Source of the DNA: Pseudomonadota bacterium
GTDB lineage: Bacteria > Myxococcota_A > Polyangia > Polyangiales > Polyangiaceae
NCBI GenBank assembly: GCA_023398955.1
Contig: JAEWRL010000020.1
Coordinates: forward strand, 76,330-140,329
DNA length: 64,000 nt
Reading direction: 5' to 3'
Every line of letters begins with the position of its first letter. The stretch's first letter is position 1. The position numbers and the translations under genes are program-made. Below are positions 18,220 through 27,476 of this stretch, piece after piece. Under the pieces are notes generated by a model, which saw only the letters and a program-made list of their open reading frames with translations, was not told the DNA's origin and did not search any database.

Positions 18220-18417
18220 TCAGCTCTCCGCGTCGTCGCCCGGTGACTGCACCAGCTTGCGACCGCGGTACTGGCCGCAGGATGGGCAGACCCTGTGGGG
18301 CACCATCGGCGCGGAACAGCTGGGACATGGGATGATGTTCGGCGCCGCCACCTTGTCGTGTTGCGCTCGTCGCATGTCTCGCCTGCTGCTGCTCTTGCGT
18401 CGCTTCGGAACTGCCAC
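18220..18417 (-). CDS. rpmF: 50S ribosomal protein L32
   Basis: 65 residues. The basic N-terminus MAVPKRRKSSSRRDMRRAQH and the zinc ribbon CPSC...CPSC (Cys31, 34, 44, 47) are typical of the zinc-binding form of L32. It follows yceD by 4 bases, the classic yceD-rpmF pair. The C-terminal tail after RGRKL is slightly longer than usual. Confidence 0.95.
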   Translation of the reverse strand: MAVPKRRKSSSRRDMRRAQHDKVAAPNIIPCPSCSAPMVPHRVCPSCGQYRGRKLVQSPGDDAES

Positions 18418-18421
18418 GGCT

Positions 18422-19099
18422 CTACTCCTTGTGCTCTTTCTGCCTCATGCGGCTCGCAATGGCAGCGAGCGGCGCCAATCTCGGGTCAATGTGCTCGGGG
18501 GCGTCCTGGTCGGCAGAGGGCGGAGAACTAGCCGTGTCTGGCGCGGAGTGCAAGTCCGATCGCACGGGCGCCATTGGAAGCTCTAGCAGGATGAATTCCC
18601 TCACGAAGCCGTCCAACTCGACCCGCTCGCCCCGGAAAGCGTCGCGAGCGGCGTCCTCGTTCGACAGAATCGGCACATCGGCCCATTTGCCGGATCCAGC
18701 TGTGGAAGATTTCTTCTCTGCGTTGCGCTTCTTTCTCGCGGGGTGTTTGCCCCGCTGTCGGCGGGGTACGCGCTCGTCGGGAAGCTGCTCCAGAAGCAAG
18801 AATATCTCGGGGTGTATCTCGAGCTCGACCGGGTCGAGCGTCCGCACGCACGGCATGGTCAGTTTGATGTCCGCGCTGCCCCGTACAAGGATTTCGCGGC
18901 CATTCTTGCTGACTTCCAACTGCATTGAACCATCGCCGCGCGGCTCGGCATCCGAACCCTCTAGCGCGTGACGCAGCCAGTCCTCCGAGAGCTCCCAGTA
19001 TATCTGCTTCGGTCCGTCGTCCAGGTCGGCCAGGGGGACCACGAAGTGTGCCGTCGTCACGATTGCCACGGTAGCGCTGCGGCCACGAAGCCGCAACAT
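18422..19099 (-). CDS. yceD: YceD/DUF177 protein
   Basis: About 225 residues from ATG 19099; GTG codons at 19069 and 19060 (VTTAHFVVPLADL) are plausible shorter starts. The core keeps the DUF177 features: ELSEDWLRHAL near the start, the CVRTLDPVELEIHPEIFLLL segment, and a C-terminal acidic part with DGFVREFILLELPM. A basic insert PRRQRGKHPARKKRNAEKK is unusual and may bind RNA. In E. coli YceD affects 23S rRNA accumulation. The rpmF gene follows at once. Confidence 0.85.
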   Translation of the reverse strand: MLRLRGRSATVAIVTTAHFVVPLADLDDGPKQIYWELSEDWLRHALEGSDAEPRGDGSMQLEVSKNGREILVRGSADIKLTMPCVRTLDPVELEIHPEIFLLLEQLPDERVPRRQRGKHPARKKRNAEKKSSTAGSGKWADVPILSNEDAARDAFRGERVELDGFVREFILLELPMAPVRSDLHSAPDTASSPPSADQDAPEHIDPRLAPLAAIASRMRQKEHKE

Positions 19100-19178
19100 T
19101 CCTGGGGTGGGCGGTCTTCGGTGACTGAAGGCTGACCTCAAGGCGTCCTTCCCGCCCCGTGTTAGCGTGCGGACGGAC

Positions 19179-20501
19179 ATGCCGCCATCGAGGGTGCATC
19201 CGTTCTCCCGGCGCGTGCTGCTAGCGTGCGGCCTCTATCTGGTGGTGACCGCGGCGATGCTGCTCCTCGCTCCGTCGGAGCTGTTCCGCGGCCACACCAG
19301 GTACAACCATTTTGCCTTGCTCGCCGAGGCATGGTGGCGCGGCGATATCGCTCTCGCGGGGGAGCCGCCCGCCTATGCCGGCCTCAACGACTTCGCCCAG
19401 CATCGAAGTCGCTGGTTCGTGGTCTTTCCGCCGTTTCCCGCCGTTGTCGTGCTGCCTTTCGTGGCTGTCGCTGGGAGTGCCGAGCGCGTGCCCGACGGGC
19501 TTGTTTTTCTGTGGGTCTCGGGACTCGGGCCTGCGCTGACGTTTCTGGCTCTCGAGAGGGCGCGAGCTGAATGGGCGATGGGAACGGAGCGGGCAAGCCT
19601 CGGCTTGGCCCTGCTCCTGGCCTTCGGGACTCCATACTTCTTCAGTGCCGTACAGGGGACCGTATGGTTCGCTGCACACGTCGTCGGCGTCGCGCTGATG
19701 GCGCTCTACTGTTATGCGGCAATCGGTGCGCGGCGGCCCTTTCTGGCAGGGGCGGCGCTAGGGCTCGCGTTCTTGACCCGAGCGCCGATGCTCCTCGCGG
19801 CCCCGCTCTTCCTGCTCGAGGCGTGGCGGACTGCTGGGTGCCGACCGCTGGATCGGTGTTCGGGTCACGGCGACCCCGCACCGTCGACGGTGCGGGTCCG
19901 GTTTCTCCGCTCGTCGACGCTCTTTGCTCTGCCGCTCCTTTTGGCCATGGCGGCGGGGGCCGTCCACAATCTCCTGAGGTTCGGGGATCCCCTCGAGCCG
20001 GGGTATCAATACCTTGCGGTTCGCTGGCAGGCGCGCATCCAGGCCTGGGGCCTCTTTCACTACCACTACTTGCCGCGAAACTTGGGTGTTCTGCTGACGA
20101 GTCTTCCGTGGACCGGGGATGGACAGGTGCCCTTCCGGATCAATGGGCACGGTTTGGCTCTGTGGTTCACGTCCCCAATCCTGATTTGGGTGGCGGTGCG
20201 CAGCCGCTCGCCCCGTTGGACCCGAACGTTGCTAGTCAGCGCGGCCGCCGTCGCCCTGCCCACTCTTTTCTATCAGAACACAGGCTGGGTGCAGTTCGCT
20301 TACCGATTTGCCAATGACTACGTCGTACTGTTGGTGCTCGCCCTGGGTTCTGTGCACCTGAGGCTATCCAGGCCGTTCATCGTTGCCGCCATTTGGTCGG
20401 TCGGAGTGAACCTGTTTGGTGCGCTGAGCTTTGGGCGAGTGGGGTGGGAGCAGTACTACTTCGTGGAGCCGACTCAGAGCGTTCTTTACGAGCCTGACTG
20501 A
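19179..20501 (+). CDS. multi-pass membrane protein, GT-C glycosyltransferase-like
   Basis: About 440 residues with roughly ten hydrophobic segments (VLLACGLYLVVTAAMLLLA; FPAVVVLPFVAVAG; GLALLLAFGTPYFF; FALPLLLAMAAGAV and others). A polar loop after the first segment, RYNHFALLAEAWWRGDIAL, and the overall layout resemble GT-C/PMT-type transferases that use polyprenyl-phosphate sugars, but no decisive catalytic Asp-Glu pair is obvious. ATG 19179 is preferred; ATG 19167 adds 4 residues. Divergent from yceD with an 80-base gap. Confidence 0.65.
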   Translation: MPPSRVHPFSRRVLLACGLYLVVTAAMLLLAPSELFRGHTRYNHFALLAEAWWRGDIALAGEPPAYAGLNDFAQHRSRWFVVFPPFPAVVVLPFVAVAGSAERVPDGLVFLWVSGLGPALTFLALERARAEWAMGTERASLGLALLLAFGTPYFFSAVQGTVWFAAHVVGVALMALYCYAAIGARRPFLAGAALGLAFLTRAPMLLAAPLFLLEAWRTAGCRPLDRCSGHGDPAPSTVRVRFLRSSTLFALPLLLAMAAGAVHNLLRFGDPLEPGYQYLAVRWQARIQAWGLFHYHYLPRNLGVLLTSLPWTGDGQVPFRINGHGLALWFTSPILIWVAVRSRSPRWTRTLLVSAAAVALPTLFYQNTGWVQFAYRFANDYVVLLVLALGSVHLRLSRPFIVAAIWSVGVNLFGALSFGRVGWEQYYFVEPTQSVLYEPD

Positions 20502-20550
20502 AGGACTGCATGCGCCCGGTGGCAGTGGACGGCGGTTCGCACGCGCGCCA

Positions 20551-21384
20551 TCAGGGCACTACGGCTGGCTTTGGCGCTTGGGGAGTCTTCGGGAGGCCCG
20601 GTGGGCGCGCATCCCTGCGCCGGATGGTGACCCGCTTGAGCAACGGAGGATTCACGGGCCGCTCCCCTCGGACGGGAACGCTGGCAAGCTTCTCGACGAG
20701 GGCGTCGGGCTCGCATTCGCCGAAAATTGTGTAGCTCGCATCAAGGTGCGGCGCGGGGCCGTCCAGGATGAAGAACTGCGCGCCGTTCGTGTTGGGCCCG
20801 CGATTGGCCATGCAGAGAAGGCCACGCCGGTCGTGGGCGGCACCCTCCCAGACCTCGTCCCGGAAGACGTAGCCAGGGCCGCCGCGGCCAGTCCCCTCAG
20901 GATCGCCGCCCTGGATCATGAAGCCCTTAATGATGCGATGGAACACGGTGCCGTCGTAGGCTGGTTCCTCGACCCATTCCCCCTTTGAATTCTTCCAAGG
21001 GCGTGTGCCGCGAGCCAGGCCCACGAAGTTGGCAACGGCGATGGGCGCCCGATCGCTGAAAAGCTTGCATTCCAGCGTCCCGAGGCTGGTCTCCAGGTGC
21101 GCGAACAGGTCTCCGTCTCCTCGCAGCCCTTCGAGGGCTTCATCGAGCGTGAACTCTCCCTGCTCTGGATCACCGCCAGCAGGGGACCGTGCGGCTGCAG
21201 GTTGTGGAGCGGGGCGGGCTGCCGATATCGCTTGGGTCTCCTTCGGTCCCTGCTCGGCCGCCGGTGTCGCTGGCGTGGAGCCGCTCGCGTCCGGCTCCGG
21301 GGTTTTGTCGCAGGCGAGCGGTGTCAGGACGAGCAGCAGGGTGAAGGGTGCGAGGTGGCCAAGGCGACGCGCGACGTGCTTCAT
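20551..21384 (-). CDS. cyclophilin-type peptidylprolyl isomerase lipoprotein
   Basis: About 277 residues. Lipoprotein signal from ATG 21384 (MKHVARRLG, lipobox LTPLAC). A Pro/Ala-rich spacer reaches about 85. The cyclophilin domain then shows FVGLARGTRPW, TVFHRIIKGFMIQGGDPEGTG, NRGPNTNGAQFFI and HLDASYTIFGE. The catalytic Arg of FHRIIKGFMIQGGD is present. It probably helps fold outer-membrane or periplasmic proteins. A 48-base gap separates it from the convergent membrane gene; the DUF192 lipoprotein lies upstream on the same strand. Confidence 0.92.
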   Translation of the reverse strand: MKHVARRLGHLAPFTLLLVLTPLACDKTPEPDASGSTPATPAAEQGPKETQAISAARPAPQPAAARSPAGGDPEQGEFTLDEALEGLRGDGDLFAHLETSLGTLECKLFSDRAPIAVANFVGLARGTRPWKNSKGEWVEEPAYDGTVFHRIIKGFMIQGGDPEGTGRGGPGYVFRDEVWEGAAHDRRGLLCMANRGPNTNGAQFFILDGPAPHLDASYTIFGECEPDALVEKLASVPVRGERPVNPPLLKRVTIRRRDARPPGLPKTPQAPKPAVVP

Positions 21385-21469
21385 GTGTGCAGCTCTAGCC
21401 TCCAAGCCAAGGAATCGTCAACTCACGCTCCGCACATCGCGAGATCGCACTTTCGCGCGGCGGTGCTGA

Positions 21470-22126
21470 TTAGCCCCGGATGACGACACGCTGGCCTGGT
21501 TCCACGCCGTGCCGCCGTGCCCACCCGGCGTTCACCTCCAGCACGTGCTGCGTAGGGCACCGGATGCTGCGCGGCTCATCGTTCATTGGAGGCACCTGCT
21601 CGAGAATGCCGCTGATCGTGCCATCGGCAGCGATGAACAGCATATCGAGAGGAATGCAAGTGTTGTGCATCCAGAAGCTTCGAATTGCCTCGTCTGGCCA
21701 TGAGAAAAGCATTCCAGCGTTCTCTCCCAGTGCGGTCGCGTACATCAGCCCCTGCCGCCGGTCTTGCGGCGTTCGAGCGAAGGTCGCGTCGATCCGCGGC
21801 CGCTGCGGCGCGTCGACGAACTCGACGTCGCCGTGTGGCAGACGCGCCGCCTCGGGCCCCGGCGGGCAATTCTCTGCTGGGCGGGCCGGGGGGGCGGGCA
21901 CCGCACTCCAGGGAGCCACGCAAGGCCTTGTACTGTCTGCCGTAGCGGGAGCCGCTGCTGCGTTCGACACGGCGGGTGCAGCGCCGTCTCTCGTCGGCGC
22001 TGCTTCGTCCGGGACGACGGGGTTCTCTTCTGCAATCCTGACGGTTCGCGGATCCGAGGGCTCTTCCGTCTTGCCGCATGCCGCCAGGATGCAGATTCCG
22101 AGCGCTGCGCCAACGAGCTTCCACAT
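21470..22126 (-). CDS. DUF192 lipoprotein
   Basis: About 218 residues from ATG 22126 (MWKLVGAALG), lipobox ILAAC. A long Ala/Pro/Glu-rich spacer runs to about 95. The DUF192 domain follows: ATFARTPQDRRQGLMYATAL, FWMHNTCIPLDMLFIAADGTI and a C-terminal VLEVNAGWARRHGV. The family is small, beta-rich and of unknown role. Outer or periplasmic membrane anchoring is inferred from the lipobox. It may share a transcript with the cyclophilin. Confidence 0.88.
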   Translation of the reverse strand: MWKLVGAALGICILAACGKTEEPSDPRTVRIAEENPVVPDEAAPTRDGAAPAVSNAAAAPATADSTRPCVAPWSAVPAPPARPAENCPPGPEAARLPHGDVEFVDAPQRPRIDATFARTPQDRRQGLMYATALGENAGMLFSWPDEAIRSFWMHNTCIPLDMLFIAADGTISGILEQVPPMNDEPRSIRCPTQHVLEVNAGWARRHGVEPGQRVVIRG

Positions 22127-22347
22127 GGCCGCGGGTCTAGCACGGGCCTTGGTAGGCGAGGTTGGTCTTGTTGCCGGCGCTCGAGCACCGCTCGTCAGTG
22201 GATTCCTGCAGTGCGGTTCCAGTGCGTCAGCGGCGTAACCCGGGTTAAGCGTTGCCACCAGGTGTCGCTCGGGCTTCAGAGCCTCCGCGGCGGGCAGGAG
22301 CGCCCTTGGCGTGGCTGTCCGCGGCGAAGTGCGCTATACGGTCCACC

Positions 22348-22935
22348 ATGGCGGCCCGGTCGGTGCTGGTGGGTGCGGCACTGCTCATGGTGTCAGGTTG
22401 CGGTGCAGATGCAGGATTGCCGTCTCGCGCCAGCGGTGGCAGTGCTGGTTTTGGCCCGGGTTCTTTACCAGCTGGAGGGCAGCCTGATGGCGGGGAGGCG
22501 GGGCAGGCGGGTGGTGGAGGAGGCGCCGGGGTGCTCGCTGCAGGCGCCGGTGGGGAGCCGGGTTTCGACCTTTCGTCCAGCTATGTGGAAGAGGTCTGTC
22601 CGGCGCCGTCACAAGCGCCCGCGCCGCTCCTGGAGTGCAATCCGTTCACGCAGCCTAGTGGGTGCGCCGAAGGGGAGGGGTGCTACCCGTTCGCCGTCTA
22701 CCCTGACGACCCCTGCGCCCCGGAGACGTTCGGCTCGGAGTGTCTTCGCGCGGGATCGGGCGGGCAAGGGGACTCCTGTCGCGGGGATGCTGACTGCGGC
22801 CCCGGGTTTGCGTGCATCGTATCCAGCTTCGGCACTGAGTGTGCTGCGCTGTGTCCCCGCCTTGCCGTGGAGCCCTGTTCCCCAGGGTTGATCTGCGCTG
22901 CCATCGACGTGGACGGCTTCGGAGTTTGCCTGTGA
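22348..22935 (+). CDS. Gly-rich, Cys-rich lipoprotein
   Basis: About 195 residues from ATG 22348 (MAARSVLVGAALLMVSGC). Lipobox VSGC. Residues 25-75 are Gly-rich (GGGGGAGVLAAGAGG), a surface-linker style common in myxobacteria. The rest has 14 or so cysteines in spaced pairs (ECNPFTQPSGCAEGEGC, SCRGDADCGPGFAC, CAALCPRL), a pattern of secreted disulfide-rich domains. Its TGA overlaps the GTG of the next gene (GTGA), so the two are translationally coupled. Function unknown. Confidence 0.75.
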   Translation: MAARSVLVGAALLMVSGCGADAGLPSRASGGSAGFGPGSLPAGGQPDGGEAGQAGGGGGAGVLAAGAGGEPGFDLSSSYVEEVCPAPSQAPAPLLECNPFTQPSGCAEGEGCYPFAVYPDDPCAPETFGSECLRAGSGGQGDSCRGDADCGPGFACIVSSFGTECAALCPRLAVEPCSPGLICAAIDVDGFGVCL

Positions 22936-24590
22936 GCGGTGCCGGCCCAAGGTGGCGTAAGCATGCGACGGAGCCCGGGGACCCGTCTTTGCCGGTGCTG
23001 CGCCGACCGGTGTTGCTCGGGTGCTTGGTGGCCTCATCACTGGGTCTTTCATGCGGTGCGCGCTCGGAGATCTTGCCCTCAGCCGAGGAACTCGCTCGCG
23101 CAGGCGGGACGAGTGATCCCGATGCTGGCGGTGCACCCTGCCGTGAGGCGAGCGAATGCCCGAAGGTGCCGTGTCACGTTGCCCGTTGTATCGCGAACCG
23201 GTGCGAGCCAGCGCCGCCGCAGCCCTGCTCCGATGGGGACCCGTGCACGGAGGATATTTGCGATGCCGTTCGTGACGTGTGCCGCCACGAGAGCTGGTAC
23301 GTTGATGAGGACGGCGACGGCCACTCTGCACTGCGCCCGGGCGTTTCCCGCGGCGACGCCTCGGGTGCTGAGGCTTGCGGAACGGATTGCGACGACACCA
23401 GCGCCGTTACCTATCCCGGAGCGCCGGAGCGCTGCGATGGGATCGACAACGACTGCGATGGAGAAGTCGACGAAGGGGCACCAGCGAGCATCGATCCGGC
23501 GGCTGGCGTCAAGCTGACGGGTGTCGACGTCTCGGACGTCTCGGTGGGCGACATAGCGTTCGACGGGACGCGCTACGCCGTCAACCTGGGCCTGCAGCGG
23601 GACCGCTGGGCCACCTACTTCACGCTCCTCGATCGATTCGGGCAGGTGCTCGTGGCACCAACGGCAGTCTCCACGACTCCGAACGATGCGCTCACGGGCG
23701 GATTCGCGTGGTCGGAGCAGGGCTACGCGATTAGCTGGTCCGATCGGCGCGAACAGGACTACGAAGTGTACTTCAATCGTTTGGACTCGCGTGGCGTGAA
23801 GCTGGGCCCCGACGTGCGGCTCTCCGAGTCCCCGGGGTTCTCCATTCATAGCAAGGCCGCAGCCACCGCGGATGGCTACCTGGTGGTGTACGCCGACCAG
23901 CGCGGGGCGGAATACGCCGCGATAGGGACGCGTGTGGGCATGGATGGCACGGCGCAAGGGCTTGCTCCTCGCCTGACGCCCGAAGGCGTAGACGTCCGGC
24001 GGCCGAGGTTGGCGATCGGGACCACCTCCCGTGCGATCGCTTTCTACATGGTGAGGGAGGACAGAATCGGCGTCAGGGTTTTCGACGACGAATTCCAGCC
24101 GTTGAGCGATGTGGTCGTGGTCTCCGACGTCGGCGGGGTGAGTCCGAGCATCGTGTGGGTCGACGGTCGTTACGTTGTTGCATTCACCCGCTATGACGGT
24201 GGTCCCGGGGACGCTGTCTGGGCCGCCGTCTTGGACGAGCAAGCACGTGTCCTCATGCCCGCGCAACCCGTCACCTCTGGTGCCTCCTTTGCTCGAGCGC
24301 AGACGACACTCGCGCTCGAACGAGAGCTGCTCCTCGTCTGGGCGGATGACCATGACCAGCACGGAAACTACGAGATCTACGCAATGACGCTGGCGGGAGA
24401 CCTTGCTGTGCGCCGCCCTCGCGTACGGATCACCGAGACGCCTGGACCAACACTGGCTCCCTCCGCAGTGATCGGCTCCCACGGAGACGTTGGCGTCGTC
24501 TATAGCGATGAGAATGCGGGGCGCTGGTCCGCATACTTCACACGTCTGGGGTGCTACCTCGATCCTGAGGCAGGCTCGCCGCTCATGTAG
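22932..24590 (+). CDS. MopE-type putative metal-binding lipoprotein
   Basis: About 552 residues. GTG 22932 overlaps the previous stop; the signal ends at lipobox LGLSC. A Cys-rich stretch (PCREASECPKVPC, CSDGDPCTEDICD) leads into the MopE metal-binding motif near 140-185: EDGDGH, CGTDCDDTSAVTYPGAPE and CDGIDNDCDGEVDEG. From about 190 to the end come repeated blades with YAVNLG, YAISWSD, YLVVYADQRG, YVVAFTRYD, LLVWADD, suggesting a beta-propeller. MopE binds copper in methanotrophs; here the metal is unproven. Probably outer-membrane bound. Confidence 0.85.
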   Translation: MSGAGPRWRKHATEPGDPSLPVLRRPVLLGCLVASSLGLSCGARSEILPSAEELARAGGTSDPDAGGAPCREASECPKVPCHVARCIANRCEPAPPQPCSDGDPCTEDICDAVRDVCRHESWYVDEDGDGHSALRPGVSRGDASGAEACGTDCDDTSAVTYPGAPERCDGIDNDCDGEVDEGAPASIDPAAGVKLTGVDVSDVSVGDIAFDGTRYAVNLGLQRDRWATYFTLLDRFGQVLVAPTAVSTTPNDALTGGFAWSEQGYAISWSDRREQDYEVYFNRLDSRGVKLGPDVRLSESPGFSIHSKAAATADGYLVVYADQRGAEYAAIGTRVGMDGTAQGLAPRLTPEGVDVRRPRLAIGTTSRAIAFYMVREDRIGVRVFDDEFQPLSDVVVVSDVGGVSPSIVWVDGRYVVAFTRYDGGPGDAVWAAVLDEQARVLMPAQPVTSGASFARAQTTLALERELLLVWADDHDQHGNYEIYAMTLAGDLAVRRPRVRITETPGPTLAPSAVIGSHGDVGVVYSDENAGRWSAYFTRLGCYLDPEAGSPLM

Positions 24591-24601
24591 GGCCCGCACT
24601 C

Positions 24602-24622
24602 CGGCGACCCTATTCGTCGCCG
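24602..24622. terminator. hairpin between convergent genes
   Basis: CGGCGAC (24602-24608) and GTCGCCG (24616-24622) form a perfect 7-pair stem over a 7-base loop, in the 54 bases between the MopE-type gene and purF. A T-run is absent, but the position fits a bidirectional terminator. Confidence 0.45.
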
Positions 24623-24644
24623 CGGGCGTGACGGGGCCTTCAAC

Positions 24645-26054
24645 TCATGAATCAAGGAGCCGAAGCTGGCGTTGGCGGGGGTGGGGCGTAAACGGGATTG
24701 GATAGTCGCCGCTCCAGCAGGCATGGCAGAAGCCTCCCTCGGGGTCTTCACCCTCGTCGGTGCCGGCTGCTCTGACAGCTTGGACCATGCGCTCGAGAGA
24801 AAGATACCGAAGGGTGTCACTCGTGATGTACTGGTTGATCTCTTCAATCGAGTGACTCGAGGCAATGAGCTCGCCGCGGGTCGGCGTGTCTATCCCGTAG
24901 TAGCAGGGCCACTGGGTGGGGGGACTCGAGATGCGGAAGTGAACCTCGCGGGCTCCAGCGTCGCGCACCATCTTGACGATCTTCCGGCTCGTGGTTCCCC
25001 TCACGATGCTGTCGTCGATGACGACGACGCGCTTGCCCCGCAGGGAGTCGCGGATGGGGCTGAGCTTCAGCTTCACGCCGAAATGGCGGATGCTCTGCTG
25101 AGGTTCGATGAAGGTCCTGCCTACGTAGTGGCTCCTCACGAGCCCCAACTCGAAGGGAAGGCCAGAACGCTCCGCAAACCCGATCGTCGCGGGGACCCCC
25201 GAGTCCGGGACCGGAATGACGACGTCGGCCTCGATAGGATGCTCGTCGGCGAGCGCGCGCCCAAGGTTCTTACGGGCCTCGTACACGCTCACGCCGCCGA
25301 TCGTGGAATCCGGCCTGGCGAAATAGACGTACTCGAAGATGCACATGCGACGCGGCACGCGCCCAAAGGGCCGCGTCGAGCGGATGCCGCTCTTGTCGAT
25401 CACCACCATCTCACCGGGCTCGATCTCGCGGATCAGCCTCGCGCCAATGAGGTCAAAGCTGGAGGGCTCGCTAGCAATCACGCGTGCGCCCCCTTGGACG
25501 ACTTCCCCCAAGCACAGTGGCCGGATCCCCATGGGATCTCGAACGGCTATCAAGGACTGCTCCGTGAGGCAAACGAGGGAGTAGGCTCCGCGAACCTCCT
25601 GCAGGGCGTCGGCGATGCGGTCCTCCACCGCGCGCTGGGTGCTGATGGCCACCAGGTGGACCACTACTTCCGTGTCCCCGATGCTTTGGAAGATGGACCC
25701 GCGTGCCTCGAGCTTCTCGCGGAGCGCTTCGGCGTTCGTCAGGTTTCCGTTGTGCGCGAACGCCATCGAGCCTCGGGCATAATCGACGGCGATCGGCTGT
25801 GCGTTCTTGAGGTGGGAGCCGCCGGCAGTGGAGTAACGCACATGCCCGATGGCGTGCTCACCTTTCAGGTGCTCCAGCTGATCGGTCGGAAAGACATCGA
25901 TGACGTGTCCCATGCCTCGATGGGCGACGAGCTGCTGGCCGTCGCTCGTAACGATCCCTGCGCTCTCTTGTCCGCGGTGTTGAAGCGCATGAAGACCCAG
26001 GTAGGTCAGGTTTGCGGCTTCCGGGTGGCCGAAGATTCCGAAGACTCCACACAT
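24645..26054 (-). CDS. purF: amidophosphoribosyltransferase
   Basis: 469 residues. First committed step of purine synthesis (PRPP + Gln). Start ATG 26054 gives MCGVFGIFG, so Cys2 becomes the N-terminal glutaminase nucleophile after Met removal; no propeptide. Glutaminase domain: HRGQESAGI, GHVRYSTAG, FAHNGNLTN. Phosphoribosyltransferase domain: PRPP loop VVVIDDSIVRGTTSRK and the SPPTQWPCYYGIDTPTRGEL segment. C-terminal Cys pair in GGFCHACWSGDYP. It stands alone on the minus strand downstream of pilT with its own 249-base leader. Confidence 0.96.
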   Translation of the reverse strand: MCGVFGIFGHPEAANLTYLGLHALQHRGQESAGIVTSDGQQLVAHRGMGHVIDVFPTDQLEHLKGEHAIGHVRYSTAGGSHLKNAQPIAVDYARGSMAFAHNGNLTNAEALREKLEARGSIFQSIGDTEVVVHLVAISTQRAVEDRIADALQEVRGAYSLVCLTEQSLIAVRDPMGIRPLCLGEVVQGGARVIASEPSSFDLIGARLIREIEPGEMVVIDKSGIRSTRPFGRVPRRMCIFEYVYFARPDSTIGGVSVYEARKNLGRALADEHPIEADVVIPVPDSGVPATIGFAERSGLPFELGLVRSHYVGRTFIEPQQSIRHFGVKLKLSPIRDSLRGKRVVVIDDSIVRGTTSRKIVKMVRDAGAREVHFRISSPPTQWPCYYGIDTPTRGELIASSHSIEEINQYITSDTLRYLSLERMVQAVRAAGTDEGEDPEGGFCHACWSGDYPIPFTPHPRQRQLRLLDS

Positions 26055-26303
26055 GCGAGAGGCACCATGGGTCCGGAATGGGGCACCTGCACTGGGTATC
26101 GGACCCTGACCCAGGAGGCGGCGCTGCCGATGCGGGCAGACTTTGTCCGGTTTTGGGAACGCGTGCCACTCGGTAAGTCGATCCATCGAACAGATGCTGG
26201 CCGGCTGCTACTTCAGGGCTTGCCCATTCCGAGATCGCCTTGTCCTGTTGCGCCGAGCTTCGGGGGCGGCCGCTTCAGGTAAACCTGCACCCGCATGTGA
26301 GCC

Positions 26304-27446
26304 TCAGCGGCGTCCAGGGCTTGCGCCAGGTCCGGGCGCGCGCTCTTTCGGAGCACCGCCTTCGATCATGGAACGAAGCTCCTCGGGATCCGTGGAGCGG
26401 CCAATCGCCTCCTCATAGCTGATGAGCTTACGAAGGAACAGCGAGTGGAGGCACTGATTCAGGGTCTGCATGCCGAACTTCGACTGCCCAACCTGCATCG
26501 TGGAGTAAATCTGATGCACCTTGTCCTCGCGGATCAGATTACGGATCGCTGCATTGGGGACCATGATCTCCATTGCTAGCACGCGCCCAGGGGACCCCGC
26601 CCGCGGCAGGAGGAGCTGGCTCAACACACCTTCGAGGACGAAGGATAGCTGCGCCCTGATCTGCGGTTGTTGATGGGGCGGGAAGACGTCGATGATTCGG
26701 TTGATGCTCTGCACCGCCGAGTTCGTATGCAGGGTTGCGAAAACCAGGTGTCCCGTCTCGGCGATGGTCAGCGCGGCCTCAATCGTCTCCAGGTCGCGCA
26801 TCTCACCCACGAGGACCACGTCAGGATCCTGCCTGAGGACGTACTTTAGCGCACGTTTGAAGGTGTCAGTGTCAGCACCGACCTCCCGCTGATTGATGAT
26901 GCAGCGTTTGTGGGGATGCAGGTACTCGATCGGGTCTTCGACGGTCATGATGTGCTGACGTGTGTCGGAGTTGATCCGGTCGATGATGGAAGCCAAGGTG
27001 GTGCTCTTCCCCGAGCCGGTAGGGCCGGTGACGAGCACGAGGCCTCGCGGCTTCCGCGTCAGCTCTGTGACTATGGGGGGAAGGCCGAGCTCTTCGAAGC
27101 TCAGGATCTTGAAGGGAATGGCGCGAAAAGCTCCGGAGACGGCCCCACGCTGGAGGAAGATGTTCGCGCGGAACCGCGAGAGGTTCTTCACTCCGAACGA
27201 AAGATCGAGCTCCTTCTCCTTCTCGAAGATAATCTTCTGCTCTTCCGTGAGCACCGAGTAGCAAAGCTGCTTGGTATCCATCGAAGAGAGTGGTGGGAGC
27301 TTCAGGGGCACGATGGAGCCGTCGATGCGCAGCAGGGGCGGCGACCCAGTCGTGATGTGCATGTCGCTCGCCCCTTTGTCGATCATGGCGCGAAGGAGTT
27401 GGTGAAGGTTGATCTTGATGCCTTGGGGTGCGCCGCTCTGCGTCAT
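26304..27446 (-). CDS. pilT: type IV pilus retraction ATPase PilT
   Basis: 380 residues. Walker A GPTGSGKST (141-149), Asp box IMTVEDPIEYLH, Walker B DPDVVLVGEMRD and His box GHLVFATLHTN are all intact. The C-terminal AIRNLIREDKVHQIYS is the AIRNLIRE signature of PilT retraction motors, which favours PilT over PilU. A Gly/Pro tail (APGPGASPG) follows. It powers twitching/S-motility by depolymerising pili. 30 bases after pilB. Confidence 0.95.
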   Translation of the reverse strand: MTQSGAPQGIKINLHQLLRAMIDKGASDMHITTGSPPLLRIDGSIVPLKLPPLSSMDTKQLCYSVLTEEQKIIFEKEKELDLSFGVKNLSRFRANIFLQRGAVSGAFRAIPFKILSFEELGLPPIVTELTRKPRGLVLVTGPTGSGKSTTLASIIDRINSDTRQHIMTVEDPIEYLHPHKRCIINQREVGADTDTFKRALKYVLRQDPDVVLVGEMRDLETIEAALTIAETGHLVFATLHTNSAVQSINRIIDVFPPHQQPQIRAQLSFVLEGVLSQLLLPRAGSPGRVLAMEIMVPNAAIRNLIREDKVHQIYSTMQVGQSKFGMQTLNQCLHSLFLRKLISYEEAIGRSTDPEELRSMIEGGAPKERAPGPGASPGRR

Positions 27447-27476
27447 CGATGGGTTCTCGCTCGTTGGTTCGCCACG

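Noticed and set aside
17081..18586. Plus-strand open frame opposite fabH and rpmF
   Set aside because: Spans an intact fabH, an rpmF and an intergenic gap in antisense.
23079..24599. Minus-strand open frame of about 506 codons opposite the MopE-type gene
   Set aside because: Arg/His/Val-rich shadow without signal, motif or RBS.
24672..26282. Plus-strand open frame of about 536 codons opposite purF
   Set aside because: No domain pattern and wholly antisense to purF.
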